A DNA stretch of 64,000 nt from assembly GCF_014898815.1 (NCBI RefSeq), contig NW_026515543.1, positions 248,001 through 312,000 on the forward strand, written 5' to 3'. How positions within the stretch are numbered: position 1 is the first letter of the stretch; each line of letters starts with the position of its first letter. Below the pieces are notes generated by a model, which had not been told where the DNA came from, did no database searches, and worked only from the letters and a program-made list of their open reading frames with translations. Positions 22,246-34,131 of the stretch are shown here, in pieces. The translations under genes and the position numbers were made by a program. Source of the stretch: Panonychus citri (lineage: Eukaryota; Arthropoda; Arachnida; Trombidiformes; Tetranychidae).

Positions 22246-23697
22246 ATGGATCATAAGCTTGGTGATGGTCTTGATGTAGATGCTATTAGAGAGATCAATA
22301 AATCAAAAGTTTACGTTGGTTTATTGAAAGAACCAGAGATAAATTTATCCACTTTGGACGATGATGGTGATGACAATACCGCCGATGCTACAGGTGAATC
22401 TGGGGAGAAACCCAAGAAAAAGAAGTCAAAAAGAGACACATTACTTTCCAAGAGAGCTCGAAATGATCCAAATGCTCCTCCATCCACTAGGATTCCATTG
22501 CCTGAATTGAGAGATGCTGAAAAATTGGATAAAATTCACCGTATGAGAGAAGCAACAAGATGTCTAAAGTTAAATAGTGAAGTTTTACCTTCTATTTGTT
22601 TTTATACTCTACTAAATGCCAATGTGAATAACAATATGGCCGTTCTATGTGTGGAAATCTCTGAAGATTCATCACTTTTAAGTGTTGGTCTATCAGATTC
22701 AACGATAAAAGTCTGGTCATTAACACCCAACAAACTGCGAACCATGAAATCAGCTCAAGATTTGGACTTTATTGATCGAGAAGCCGATGATGTTTTGGTT
22801 AGAATGATGGATGAAAAAAGTGCCACCGATCTCAAAGTTTTAAATGGTCACAATGGTCCAGTTTATTCACTATCTTTCAGTCCTGATAGAAATCTTTTAC
22901 TTTCCTCTTCCGAAGATTCAACAATTAGATTATGGAGTATGCAGACATGGACAAATATCTGTTGTTACAAAGGACATTGTTTCCCTGTATGGGGAGCGGT
23001 ATTCAGTCCACACGGTTATTACTTTGCCTCTTGTGGCCACGATCGTACAGCTCGTCTTTGGTCCACCGATTCTCACCAACCTTTACGATTTTTTGTCGGA
23101 CATTTATCAGATGTCGATGTAAGAGAATACCTTTGGTTTTTTGTTTCGATTTTCAATTTATTTATTAATAATTTTTGATTTTCTTTCTTCTTTCAGTGTA
23201 TTCAATTTCATCCCAATTCTAATTATGTTGCCACTGGATCAACCGATAAAACTATTCGACTGTGGGATGTTTTAACTGGCCAATGTGTCCGATACTTTAC
23301 TGGACACAAAGCAAAAATTTATACTCTTTTGTTTACTACTTGCGGTCGATATTTGGTTTCCGGTGGAGAAGATAAAAAGATTTTCATCTGGGATTTAACT
23401 CATGGTTATCTAATCGCTTGTCTTCCGGGTCATACTGAGACAATTTATTCCCTATCAATTAGTAGAGATGGTGTTATGTTGGCTTCTGGTGGTGCCGATG
23501 ATTGTATCATCCTTTGGGATTTGGCTAAACTATTAGATGAAGCTGATTCTGAAGATATGAACATGGCAAGATCACCAACGGTCAGAACGAATACCGATAA
23601 AATCCTTCTGAAAACATTTAAGACTAAAGCAACTAATGTAATCGCTATTCATTTTACTCGAAGAAATTTAGTCTTGGCTGCAGGAGTTTTACATTAG
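22246..23697 (+). CDS. TAF5: TAF5, WD40 half only (TFIID/SAGA subunit)
   Basis: TAF5 scaffolds TFIID (and SAGA in some lineages). Two exons, 22246-23118 and 23197-23697, join in phase with GTAAGA and TTTCAG sites, giving 457 aa. The protein starts at the KVYVGLLKEPEI segment that in other TAF5s links the N-terminal domain to the propeller. Then come KPKKKKSKRD, IPLPELRDAEKLDKI, PSICFYTLLNA and WD repeats (GHNGPVYSLSFSPDRNLLLS, STIRLW, FHPNSNYVATGSTDKTIRLW), ending with the TAF5 signature HFTRRNLVLAAG. Missing are LisH and the NTD2 domain, some 200-300 residues. The 750-base divergent promoter leaves no room for them unless far-upstream exons exist, so this may be an N-truncated paralogue. Confidence 0.88.
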
Positions 23698-24030
23698 AAA
23701 TTTTTTACGATTATACACCAATCATCAACCACTTAATCATCATAATCATTGTAAAACAACATAACAAATCAAACATAAAACTTAGCAAAATGATTACCTT
23801 CAAATCTACTGATTAAATTCAGTAAAATCAAAGATTTCCCTCTGTATTTTCATACTTAGATAACCCGTGACAATTAATCAAAATCACTTAATTTTGAAAT
23901 TGAAAACTTAATTATCAATGAAAATTGTTGCTTATCAATCATTATGATCATTTTAATTCATAATAAGAAGCAAAATTAATGATAACTATTTACCGGGAAA
24001 TTACAATTTAGTGAATAGCTCATCAGATTT
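23698..24030. other. Intergenic, TAF5 3' flank
   Basis: AT-rich, nothing recognised. It ends where a duplicated fragment begins at 24031. Confidence 0.45.
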
Positions 24031-24141
24031 CGTTACCTTTTCGTAGGTTTTTTGTTTTTGTTTTGATTTTTTGGAAATTAGATTTTCTTGTTTGTTGTCT
24101 TTTAACTGATTACAATTATGTCTTTTAAATTTTTCAATTCA
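24031..24141 (+). repeat. Third, short copy of the small mitochondrial-type gene's 5' end
   Basis: About 110 bases, from CGTTACCTTTTCGTAGG to the ATGTCTTTTAAATTT start codon region, nearly identical to the 5' flank and first codons of the gene at 11642 and of its copy at 25317. It is cut off after about five codons. Confidence 0.75.
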
Positions 24142-24458
24142 ATTGTATATATAAGTTTAGGTTTATTCTCCATGGGCCAAAGTAATTTAGTTGATTGTTC
24201 ATTTCTTTTATTGTAACTGTTACTAATGTTATCCAATAAATGGCTAAGTCGAAATATAATAGGGAAAGAAAGAGAATTACCTTTGTCTGTCGGTGAAAGT
24301 GCGAAAGAAGAAGATGAAAAGAGAAGAGGAAAAGTAACAAACTCCTCGACTGAGAATATGTCATTTACAATTTACCTCGGAAACCATCGGTTCTCAATTA
24401 AATCTTATTACTATCTGTTGATTTCGAACCAAAGAAAATTGTCTCTTCACTCTTCTCA

Positions 24459-24990
24459 ATGACTTTAAGCCAGAGTATGGATTCAGTCAATAATTTCCCT
24501 GAAGAAGAGGTGAGTTGATAACATTTCTGTTAATTTCTTTTCTCTCTCCCTCTCTCACCGAAATTCGAAAATTTTTACGATATTAGTTTTTATTTCTTTT
24601 ATTTCTTTATATTCGTTTTTCGAACATAACTCTTCTCTACCTCTCTTTCTCTCTATCATTCTCTCCTTCCCTTTGATATTTTTTCATTTCTCTTCTACTT
24701 TTGTACCGTTTCTTGTATTTCTTTTTGCTTTCGTTTACTTTTTTCTTCAACTTCATCATGTTCTAACCTTAGGTACGAACATTATTTGTCAGTGGCCTTC
24801 CAATGGATGCAAAGCCTCGAGAACTTTATCTTCTCTTCACAGCCTAGAAGGTAAAATGTTACCCGTGTTTCTTACCTTTTCACTGCTCCTCATACTCTAA
24901 CTTTACCTTTCACCTGGCTTACCTAACATTTTCCTTGATTGTAGAAAATTCAATGATATTGATTAATAAAATTTCATTTTTCCATTTTAA
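24459..24990 (+). pseudogene. cpo: couch potato/RBPMS RNA-binding protein fragment with nonsense codon
   Basis: RBPMS/couch potato proteins bind CAC-containing RNAs through one RRM. Exon 1 (24459-24509) ends NNFPEEE before a GTGAGT donor; exon 2 starts at 24773 after TTAG and encodes VRTLFVSGLPMDAKPRELYL then LLF, the unmistakable start of the RBPMS RRM. Three codons later a TAG replaces the expected aromatic residue just before the GTAAAA donor. A possible third exon after 24944 (ENSMILINK) breaks off at about 24990, exactly where the inverted duplicate of another gene begins. This is therefore a duplicated 5' fragment, and a functional copy is expected elsewhere. Confidence 0.75.
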
Positions 24991-25825
24991 GCTCAAGTTC
25001 ATCAAGATCATTGGGTCGGTAAGACGATACAAGTGCTTGTCAACTCAACAATTTCACTTATCAACTTAAGACTCGCTCAGAGAATGGATTAATTTAATTG
25101 TAACAATTAAATAGAGAAACAAAAATTAACTCTTCATAGATCAACAAAGAGTTGATTTCATAGAAACTTAATCAAAGTTTTATTTTCAGCGAAAAAGTAA
25201 AAAAAGTAAACTTATAACTCACGAGATGTCGTTACCTTTTCGTAGGTTTTTTGTTTTTGTTTTGATTTTTTGGAAATGAGATTTTCTTGTTTGTTGTCAT
25301 TTAACTGATTACAATTATGTCTTTTAAATTTGTTCAATTATTGAGATTATCGAGTAGATTAGTGGGGAGACGAGGATTCCACAGATCGACAGCTCTTTGT
25401 GATCAACCTGCTGCAATTCATCGCTGGTTCTAATGCTGCTCCTAAATACAAAAGATAGATCCTGATAATAATTATGACGGTGAAAAGTCTCAAGGGTATT
25501 TGATTGTCTCTTGATTATTATAATTTAATTAGACTAATTGATTGAACTAATTAATTTATTGTTGTGATTTTTTCTTGTTATTTTCATGTTTGTATCGTTG
25601 GTTAATTTGTACGGTCTCGTTTACCATTGGATCTGTTTAGATCTTGAACCGGAGTATCTCAAGAACGACAACTATTTCAACAGGATTTTCTTAACTTTTT
25701 TGATTATAATCTTATGCAGACAATTTTGGAAGCGAAATGAATTCATTATGATTCGAAGTGAAATGGAATTAGCTGAATTCGTTACAGCGGAAAAAGAAAA
25801 ACAATCACTAAACCTTAAAGCCTGA
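24991..25825 (+). pseudogene. Inverted copy of the 11.1-12.0 kb mitochondrial-type gene, disabled
   Basis: From GCTCAAGTTCATCAAGATCATTG onward this is the reverse complement of about 11134-11985, flank included. The ATG is at 25317. Two deletions in exon 1 (two bases near 25413 and one near 25456) put a stop between them, and the GTAAGA donor has become GTGAAA. The second exon remains open, with an altered tail (KQSLNLKA). The promoter flank is almost unchanged, so it may still be transcribed. Deletions lie at or near A-runs, so consensus error is possible for part of the damage. Confidence 0.75.
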
Positions 25826-26125
25826 AACAAAAATTCTAAATGAAATGTATCCCAAACATACAAATGATAATTGTAAATTCTAATCCCAATCAAACAAAGT
25901 TAACAATAGTGTTAAAAATGTTACAATGTTAATTATAGTAATTAAAAGACAAAAGGCTTAAAAATTCCAATTGATTACCAATAATAATAATAATAATAAT
26001 TGACACAAAATATGCGAAAAAAATGATAAATCAGAAAAAGTGAACATGCTCAGAGAAAAAAGAGAGAAAAAAAGAAAGAGAAAAAGTAACCAGGCGAGTT
26101 TATCTTTTTCCTTTTCTTTTTCTCT
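25826..26125. other. Spacer with (TAA)n and GA-rich tracts
   Basis: A (TAA)n microsatellite lies at 25979-26000 and a GAAA-rich stretch at 26050-26085. No gene seen. Confidence 0.5.
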
Positions 26126-27099
26126 CTCATTTGTTATTCATTTTTTGTTCTACTCTTTGTTTTTCCTTTGTGTCCATCCCGTTAATCCAAAATCGTCACA
26201 CCAAAAGCTCAACCATTAAACCAAATTCTCTCTCTAAATTGTTCCTTATAATGTGATTAAATCATCACCACAAACCTAAATTCCCAAGGTAAGTTTACAA
26301 TAGTAATTTAAATGATAAAAGAGAAATGAAATCATCTTAATTAATCAAACATACACCAAGTTGTTTTTTCTTGTTACAGAAACACAACTAACCTCATCCT
26401 TACATTTACTTTCTTTTTCTCTTTCTTTTTACATTTTTCTTTCTCTTTGTATATTTTTCTATTATTGTTTCTCTTTTTAATTTCTCCATTTAAATTGTTG
26501 ACAATTTGTATATTAATCCTGTTCTTTATTTTTTCTTTTCTATTGCTTTCTCTTCATCTCAATTTAGTGCAATTAAGTTGGTTGGTTTGTCTGGCGAAAT
26601 TGAAAACAAAGCCTTTAATGACAGTGATTAAGTTTTGTTTCTCTAACCATTTACCCGAGAATCTATACCTTTCCCTCCTCCTCGATTATTACACCACCAC
26701 CACCACTACCATCACCATTATAATTATAATCAGTACTTGCTAATGGAATTGAAGTGCAAGCAAAGTTTGATAAATTTCGTTGAAACCGAATCAAATACTG
26801 TTAAATTAATTGACTCGGATGATGATGGCTTAAGCAATCTAGAGGATGATTATACTGTTAATGATGATTACGATGTACCTTTTATTACCTATCGTGATGT
26901 TGGTATGCAAACAGAATCACCATTTATGGTTGATAAAGCAATACAAGTCAGTTTACCTCGTTCCCGACGTAAACCTACCGTAACCCGACGTTCACCAAAT
27001 TATATTGATGGTGTCTCTTCAAAAAATCTAGTAACAGTTAATAATAATAATAATAATAATAGTCATGGATTAATGCCCAATATACTTTACAATAATATT
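26126..27099 (+). repeat. Partial tandem copy 1 of zinc-finger gene 5' region
   Basis: 974 bases holding a 5' UTR with an intron (26289-26379) and the coding start ATG at 26743 (MELKCKQSLINF), through the Asn run. It ends abruptly after ACAATAATATT, where copy 2 restarts at CTCATTTGTTATTC. The truncated ORF runs to 27159 with a foreign tail. Differences from copies 2 and 3 are almost all homopolymer lengths. Confidence 0.85.
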
Positions 27100-27914
27100 C
27101 TCATTTGTTATTCATTTTTTGTTCTACTCTTTGTTTTTCCTTTGTGTCCATCCCGTTAATCCAAAATCGTCACACCAAAAGCTCAACCATTAAACCAAAT
27201 TCTCTCTCTAAATTGTTCCTTATAATGTGATTAAATCATCACCACAAACCTAAATTCCCAAGGTAAGTTTACAATAGTAATTTAAATGATAAAAGAGAAA
27301 TGAAATCATCTTAATTAATCAAACATACACCAAGTTGTTTTTTCTTGTTACAGAAACACAACTAACCTCATCCTTACATTTACTTTCTTTTTCTCTTTCT
27401 TTTTACATTTTTTTCTTTTCTCTTTTGTATATTTTTCTATTATTGTTTCTCTTTTTTTAATTTCTCTCCATTTAAATTGTTGACAATTTGTATATTAATC
27501 CTGTTCTTTATTTTTTTCTTTTTCTATTGCTTTCTCTTCATCTCAATTTAGTGCAATTAAGTTGGTTGGTTTGTCTGGCGAAAATTGAAAACAAAGCCTT
27601 TAATGTGACAGTGATTAAGTTTTGTTTCTCTAACCATTTACCCGAGAATCTATACCTTTCCCTCCTCCTCGATTATTACACCACCACCACCACTACCATC
27701 ACCATTATAATTATAATCAGTACTTGCTAATGGAATTGAAGTGCAAGCAAAGTTTGATAAATTTCGTTGAAACCGAATCAAATACTGTTAAATTAATTGA
27801 CTCGGATGATGATGGCTTAAGCAATCTAGAGGATGATTATACTGTTAATGATGATTACGATGTACCTTTTATTACCTATCGTGATGTTGGTATGCAAACA
27901 GAATCACCATTTAT
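27100..27914 (+). repeat. Partial tandem copy 2 of zinc-finger gene 5' region
   Basis: 815 bases, again 5' UTR, intron and coding start (ATG at 27730). The copy stops after the sequence for MQTESPF and jumps back to 5' UTR sequence (TGTATATTTTTC). Its ORF therefore ends at 27960 in non-homologous residues. Confidence 0.85.
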
Positions 27915-28200
27915 TGTATATTTTTCTATTATTGTTTCTCTTTTTAATCTCTCCATTTAAATTGTTGACAATTTGTATATTAATCCTGTTCTTTTTTTTT
28001 TTTCTATTGCTTTTCTTCATCTCAATTTAGTGCAATTAAGTTGGTTGGTTTGTCTGGGAAAATTGAAAACAAAGCCTTTAATGTGACAGTGATTAAGTTT
28101 TGTTTCTAACCATTTACCTGAGAATCTATACCTTCCTCCTCGATTATTACACCACCACCACCACTACCATCACCATTATAATTATAATCAGTACTTGCTA

Positions 28201-29237
28201 ATGGAATTGAAGTGCAAGCAAAGTTTGATAATTTCGTTGAAACCGAATCAAATACTGTTAAATTAATTGACTCGGATGATGATGGCTTAAGCAATCTAGA
28301 GGATGATTATACTGTTAATGATGATTACGATGTACCTTTTATTACCTATCGTGATGTTGGTATGCAAACAGAATCACCATTTATGGTTGATAAAGCAATA
28401 CAAGTCAGTTTACCTCGTTCCCGACGTAAACCTACCGTAACCCGACGTTCACCAAATTATATTGATGGTGTCTCTTCAAAAAATCTAGTAACAGTTAATA
28501 ATAATAATAATAATAATAGTCATGGATTAATGCCCAATATACTTTACAATAATATTGGTAATAAGGTTAATTATTATGAATCTCCTCAATTTAGATCTTC
28601 ATCTTCATTACAATCTGGTGTTGATCTGATGGAAGAAGCTGAAGATGATGATCAAACCATTTACCAATTAAAAAATGAAATTATCAAAGAGCTTAAAGTG
28701 ACCAAGCGTAAAAATAAGTCTCCTATAGGAGTAACTGTTAAAAATAAGATAATTAAACAACAATTAGAAGATGAATCTTACCAGGATAATGATTCAACTG
28801 ATCTCAGACTTGGATTGATCTCAGAAAATGATGATGACCCAATGGATATGTTGGATCAACCATTAATAATTAACAGTGGTGGTCAACAAGGTGAAACTGT
28901 TAACGATATTGGACTCGAAGTTGATGATATGTACATTTTCACCCATCATCCAACTGGATTGTGTTACCAAATTTTCAATGGAAATCGTTCAATTAACAAA
29001 GAAATGATGGAGAAAGTATTTTCCTCTGTAATTGGTAAAGAGGATAAATTTTACGTTTGTTTATACCCACCACACGCTGGAACCTGTCATTCGGCCGCAG
29101 GTAAATCAACCAAAATTCGGGCCATCAAAAACCATTTAACTTCTCACCTTTTTCTCTATCGATGTCGATTATGTGGTCGAACGTACAAATATTACAACAA
29201 TTTATTTAATCATTTCAATAAGCATCCACAAATTTGA
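28201..29237 (+). CDS. C2H2-type zinc-finger protein, full-length copy 3 (start region frameshifted)
   Basis: Probable nuclear nucleic-acid-binding protein. The body is acidic (DSDDDGLSNLEDDY), has two MQTES/IQVSL segments, an Asn run, and a Lys-rich linker. The C terminus has one good C2H2 finger (YRCRLCGRTYKYYNNLFNHF then NKH; C-x2-C-x12-H-x3-H) and before it an atypical one (YVCLYPPHAGTC ... HLTSH). About 345 aa. The ATG used by copies 1 and 2 corresponds to 28201, but copy 3 has one A fewer at 28229, so that ATG runs out of frame; the next in-frame ATG is at about 28363. The deletion may be a consensus error. Family not recognised beyond the finger. Confidence 0.72.
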
Positions 29238-29660
29238 TTACAACCCAACTATCAATGAATCCGCCTTTTTTTTAACTGCTGATACTTATTACTAATTAAT
29301 CAAAGCAACTAAAAGAAACAACAATCGAAAGTATCTCATCAACTGTTCCAATTAAATCCGATTGGTTTAATCAGGAAAAATTACATGGGAGATACAAAGG
29401 ATTCATAATCACAATTATCATTATATTCAATTATACACTTGTCCAAATAATTCACCAAAAATGCCTTAATTATCTGCAATCAACCGATTAATTTAAGTCC
29501 ATTGTCTCCAAACCAGCATCTCAATTTTTTTCAAACACTTTAGTGTAAACAATTAACTCTAATTGTTGAAAACAAAAACTTGTGTGAATCCTTTTTTTCA
29601 AATAAGCTTTTCCCTTCATTATCATTATTATTATAATTGATGTTCATCCTCAATTCTTAC
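29238..29660. other. Intergenic, convergent ends
   Basis: I looked here for the next exon of the SLC17 gene on the minus strand and found none. AT-rich spacer only. Confidence 0.5.
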
Positions 29661-32387
29661 CGATTCAATTTTCATGCCCAAAATCTCAGCCAAATAAGTG
29701 GGCTCTTGGGTCGCGGCCACGTAAAGTCCCCACGTGTAAGCAAATTGACTTGCGATCGCTGCGTACAAGGGAAGGGAAGTCAACATTTCTTCAATTGGAA
29801 GCGGTGGAATCTGAGGAGATAATTCAGAAACATGATTAAAAAGAATAGAAAAAAAGATCAGATCAAGATAATTGTTCTGGAAATCATTCCGATGGGAAAA
29901 GTAATTGATCAACAATAATGTGATTGTGATTGTGATCACAAGGTTGATTGAGACGATGGTGCAATTAATGTTTACATATTTGTCTGTTTTAATAACAATG
30001 ATTAACGTTGAAAGAAAATGATAATCAATTAATCAGTCTATGTTTTAATCATGTTATTGTCAACCGGAAGATCATTAAATCAATACTCACAAAAAATATA
30101 AATGAGATAATAACAAAATCTATGAGAAGATGATTAAAAACTGTTGATATAAGCATTTAATTGCCTGAGATGATAAATTGCTAACAATAATTAAATCACT
30201 TGCAGCCATGATCATTCATAGATATGATTAACAGCAAATATATTACAAGTTAATTGTATTGCTGACAATCAATGATGATCAATCAACAACAACAAAAAAA
30301 ACTGTTGAATGAGTTGACAATTAGTATATTTTTTTTCTTGCTAGCTTAATTGTAGCTGTTGATTGGCCAATATATAATTTTAATTAACCATCAGGAATGA
30401 CTATTTAAACTTTAAATCAGTTAAGTGAAAAAAATATAACATTTAACTTCCTGTATTTAGTTAATTGTTACATGATCTGTGAAGTGATGAACATGAATTT
30501 CCCATGTCAAGGGTAATTATATTGATAATGGTCTTGAAATAAATATCAACTTGAAACCATTATCATGTTAATTGTGATTAGTAAATTGTTGGTGTAGAAT
30601 TGAAACTTGAAGAAAAACCAACCAAACAGTGAAAAGATTAAAATATTGAAACAATTAACTTGAATCTAAATTGTTGCTGATAAATGACAACCATGTTTAA
30701 AATTCCATTGATTAATATTAGCAATTAATTGATTAACTAATTTACAACAATTCGTTTATGTCATCGTATCAATTTAGCGAAAAAAAATAATTGATAACTA
30801 ATCAATATTAACTGAATATACTTTGGGTAGATTAATCAAAATCCGTTAATCTATTAATGTTCAAAGATTAAAATTGATGAGAATAAATCTCAAATGTTGA
30901 TCTTTGATTAACTGTAATCTGATTATGTTAATCTATTGGTTTTAATTGATAGAAAAATTAATTGATTAGTAACTTTCCAAACTTTTTTGTTGTCACTTCA
31001 ATAATCAACAAAAAAATGATAGGAGGGAAATATTGAGATAATTAATTGGCAACAATTTAAGTTGAAAGTACACAATTAGAAATACAGATACAATGAGAGA
31101 GAAGTTGATCATAGTTATAATAATTAGATTGAATTGGATTAGTTAATTAGATTAATCTTCACTCCTCTTCTTCCTCAATTGTGATCAGAGTTTCGGTGAA
31201 CATGATTATTCAATTCTGTTCAAACAATTTATACAATCAAAGCTGAACACCTTCTGATTTAAACCAACAATTAACTTGAATAAATGTCAGTTGAATGAGT
31301 ACAAAATAAAAAGAGGAACAATTAATTGTTACCTTTTCTCAGTATCTTTTTAACAATAACACACTTTCGCTTGGCTAATAACAATTAAATCAACAAAATA
31401 GGTCACATTAGACACAATAACCTCTACCGAACCAGAATGGCCTTCGAATGAGCTGTTTTCTTAAGTCAATATCGAGTTCTTTATCTCTCTCTTCTTTCTC
31501 TCTCTTTCTCTCTCTCTTATGTATTCATGTTTTGAATTCTTCTCACTATCCAAATTGAAAGAGAGAAAGAGAGAGGAATAAAAGTTCTGAATAAACAAAG
31601 ATAGGAAAATTTCCTTCGAGAACATGATGAATGTTCAATGTTCACTCACCTTATTGTCTTGAGTTTTAGCTCTTCCTAAATTGATGAGAGAAACCTCTCT
31701 CTCATTAATCCATGGGTGAGCTTCAGGTGACTCGTAGACAAGAGTACACCAAAGTATGTACCAAACAACACCAGCACCACCGAGTATATAATAGATAGCA
31801 GGCCAACCACCAAGCCAATCAGTTCCCGAAAGAAAACCAGCCAGAGTACCAGAGAAAACAATTCCAATAGGTCCACCCGAATAGATAAATGAACCAACCA
31901 TTGATCTTTCACCAATCGGTGCCCATCGGGCATACATTGAATGCATCGCTGGAAAAGTGACACCTAAACATAATCCTTGAAATAGACGGCAAACAAAAGC
32001 TGCTGCCACTGACCAACGGGCAGCAAAGGGAAAAGCAAATGATAAAAGGGATGAGATGAAAACACCAGTACCAAAGATGTGCTTAGAACCAAAAATCTCG
32101 GCCAATCGTCCAGCGGGTATTTGGGAGGCTGCATACCCATAAAAGAAGGCCTGTAACACGGTGTTTCGAGTAGAATGGGACCAGTCAAGTTTATTATCGT
32201 CATCGGAAGTTTCATTTGACCTTAAGGTTAAATTGGAAGAGGTGCTATTGGTCATCTCCGAACCGGACATGGCAACGATTGTTACACTGAGAATATTTTT
32301 AATCCCATGATTGAGGATGAAACCGTAAAAGGAAATGGCAACAAAAACGAATCTCCATTTGATTCTAGAATTTGAATTTTTGGCCAT
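29661..32387 (-). pseudogene. SLC17-family anion/phosphate transporter, 3'-truncated
   Basis: SLC17 members (sialin, VGLUT, NPT type) are 12-pass transporters of organic anions. Exon 1 (32387-31650, 246 codons) has TM1, a glycosylated loop (NSTSSNLTLRSNETS), then YGYAASQIPAGRLAE, RLFQGLCLGVTFPAMHSMYA and SGGPIGIVFSG, all family hallmarks. Exon 2 (29810-29661) continues in phase with LTSLPLYAAIASQFAYTWGL and ATQEPTYLAEIL. After MKIES comes a consensus donor GTAAGA, but no further exon can be found before the zinc-finger gene. About 296 of some 480 residues are present, roughly TM1-7. Either the 3' half was lost by rearrangement with the zinc-finger array, or it lies outside this locus. Reading through the donor adds nine residues and a stop. 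Confidence 0.75.
31478..31580. repeat. CT tract facing GA tract (possible stem-loop)
   Basis: Within the SLC17 intron, a CT-rich tract at 31482-31518 and a GA-rich tract at 31558-31577 are complementary and about 40 bases apart. Simple sequence; any hairpin function is speculative. Confidence 0.4.
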
Positions 32388-34131
32388 AATTGAAGATGGA
32401 ATATTAAATTAAAACTATTTGTATTTACAACAATTTAAAAATAAGATTATGGTGAATGATGAAGATACTATGATAATCCAATGATGACTAGAAGATGAAA
32501 TGAAAATCCAATCTCTCTCACTTATGTTTCTTTATGGTTAAAGGTTGATTGTTGTTAACAAAACAAAAGTGGAACCAGAAAATTTATCACATTGAAATTA
32601 GATTGAAATTATTTCCATGGAATCAGTTGGATGATGAATTAAAATGTTGACGATGATTTGATCAGTTGAAATTAAATCTGATGAAAAGTTGACAATAAAA
32701 AGAAGCTCAGTTAGAAATGAGAGAGAAAGAGAGAGAGAGGGAGAGAAAGGGAAGAAAATGTAAACAAATGAGAGGAACAAAGAGAGAGAAAAAAGAAAGA
32801 GGCAAATCTAAGCTTCTTTTTTTAACTTGTTTACAAATGGATTTTGTTTGGAATTAATTTCATTGAGATTCTAAAGGATTAACTTGTAATTAGAAACAAT
32901 TATGATTACAAGTTGATGATAATTGTGATGAATTAAAGATGAAAACACGAAGAGAACGATAAATAAGGTAAGTTATCTATTCTTTTGTTGGTATTTATCT
33001 ATTTATCTATTTATCTTTTTCTTTTCTTTTTTTTTTTTTGGTTTTTTTTCTATTCTCAATAAGAACTAACCTTTTGATTTGATTGTCTTTTTCAGGTAAA
33101 TTTCCAATGGACGAATGTGACACTCACTGTTTTTCTGTTGATTCCAATTGCATGAGATGAGAAACTCAAGTCATCACCTAATTAGAAGGAGAAACAATTA
33201 ACTAAACAAAGAGCCTTTTTGACGATGGCCAGACAGTTGAATTATATTCTCCAATTTTAATTGTGACAATTGAAGTTGATCACATAAAACACAATTGACA
33301 AGACAATTAAAAGATGATTCTTATTCTGGTGAAAATACTGAAGGTAAACAATCACAAATAGTTGATTGAATGATAATCAAAGTTTCTTGTTATGAAAATA
33401 TTGTTTTCTTTTCACCAACTGATTGGGATATTTGAGATCAGAGTGACATTAAAAAAAAATTGTGAACCAAATGAGAATAACAATCAACAACAATCAATGA
33501 TACATTAACTTTAAAGAATCAATTTAAAGTTGTAATTTATCAACAATCGTTTACCTCAATCCAGTGAACATGGAAAACAAGTTTCATGAAATGAATCTGC
33601 AATTCAACCTGAAATTCAAGGAAAAACTCACTTTTCAAGAGCAACATGAAGGTAAACCAATTTAATTACAATTACTGAAAATTGAATGGGAGGGTAACAA
33701 TTAACTTGTAACACCCACAATTTTGTTTTTGTCAATTGATCACTTTCACTATAATTAATAACCCCTCTTGTAGAAGAGGTAAATTTAATCTTAATCGAGC
33801 GTTTGATTATCATTGATTTGATTCAACCATTTAACTGGAACTGTCGTGGAAAATTCAATTCTGATTAGTTGGGTAATTGATGAATGGATGTTCACCTTTA
33901 TTCATGATTATTGTTGTGTTTTACTGGATAAACATCTGATAGAAATTCATTTTTCTATTTACATGGTGATGATGAAGAGAAATTAGCATGAGAAAGTAAA
34001 GAATTAAGATGTTTTGTAAGTAAATGAAGAGTAGTTGATTGTGACAATATAATAATAATTAGTCAGATTCTTTGTATAAAGTTGACCACAAATTGATGAT
34101 ATGAAATCAATGGAAAATTTCATCTTTGTAC
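32388..34131. other. Intergenic region with GA-rich tracts
   Basis: A GA-rich stretch (about 32716-32800) and a T-run (33020-33040) are present. A GTAAGT at 32969 and a TTTTTCAG at 33095 could bound a UTR intron on the plus strand, but no coding exon follows. Otherwise nothing is seen in 1.7 kb. Confidence 0.4.
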
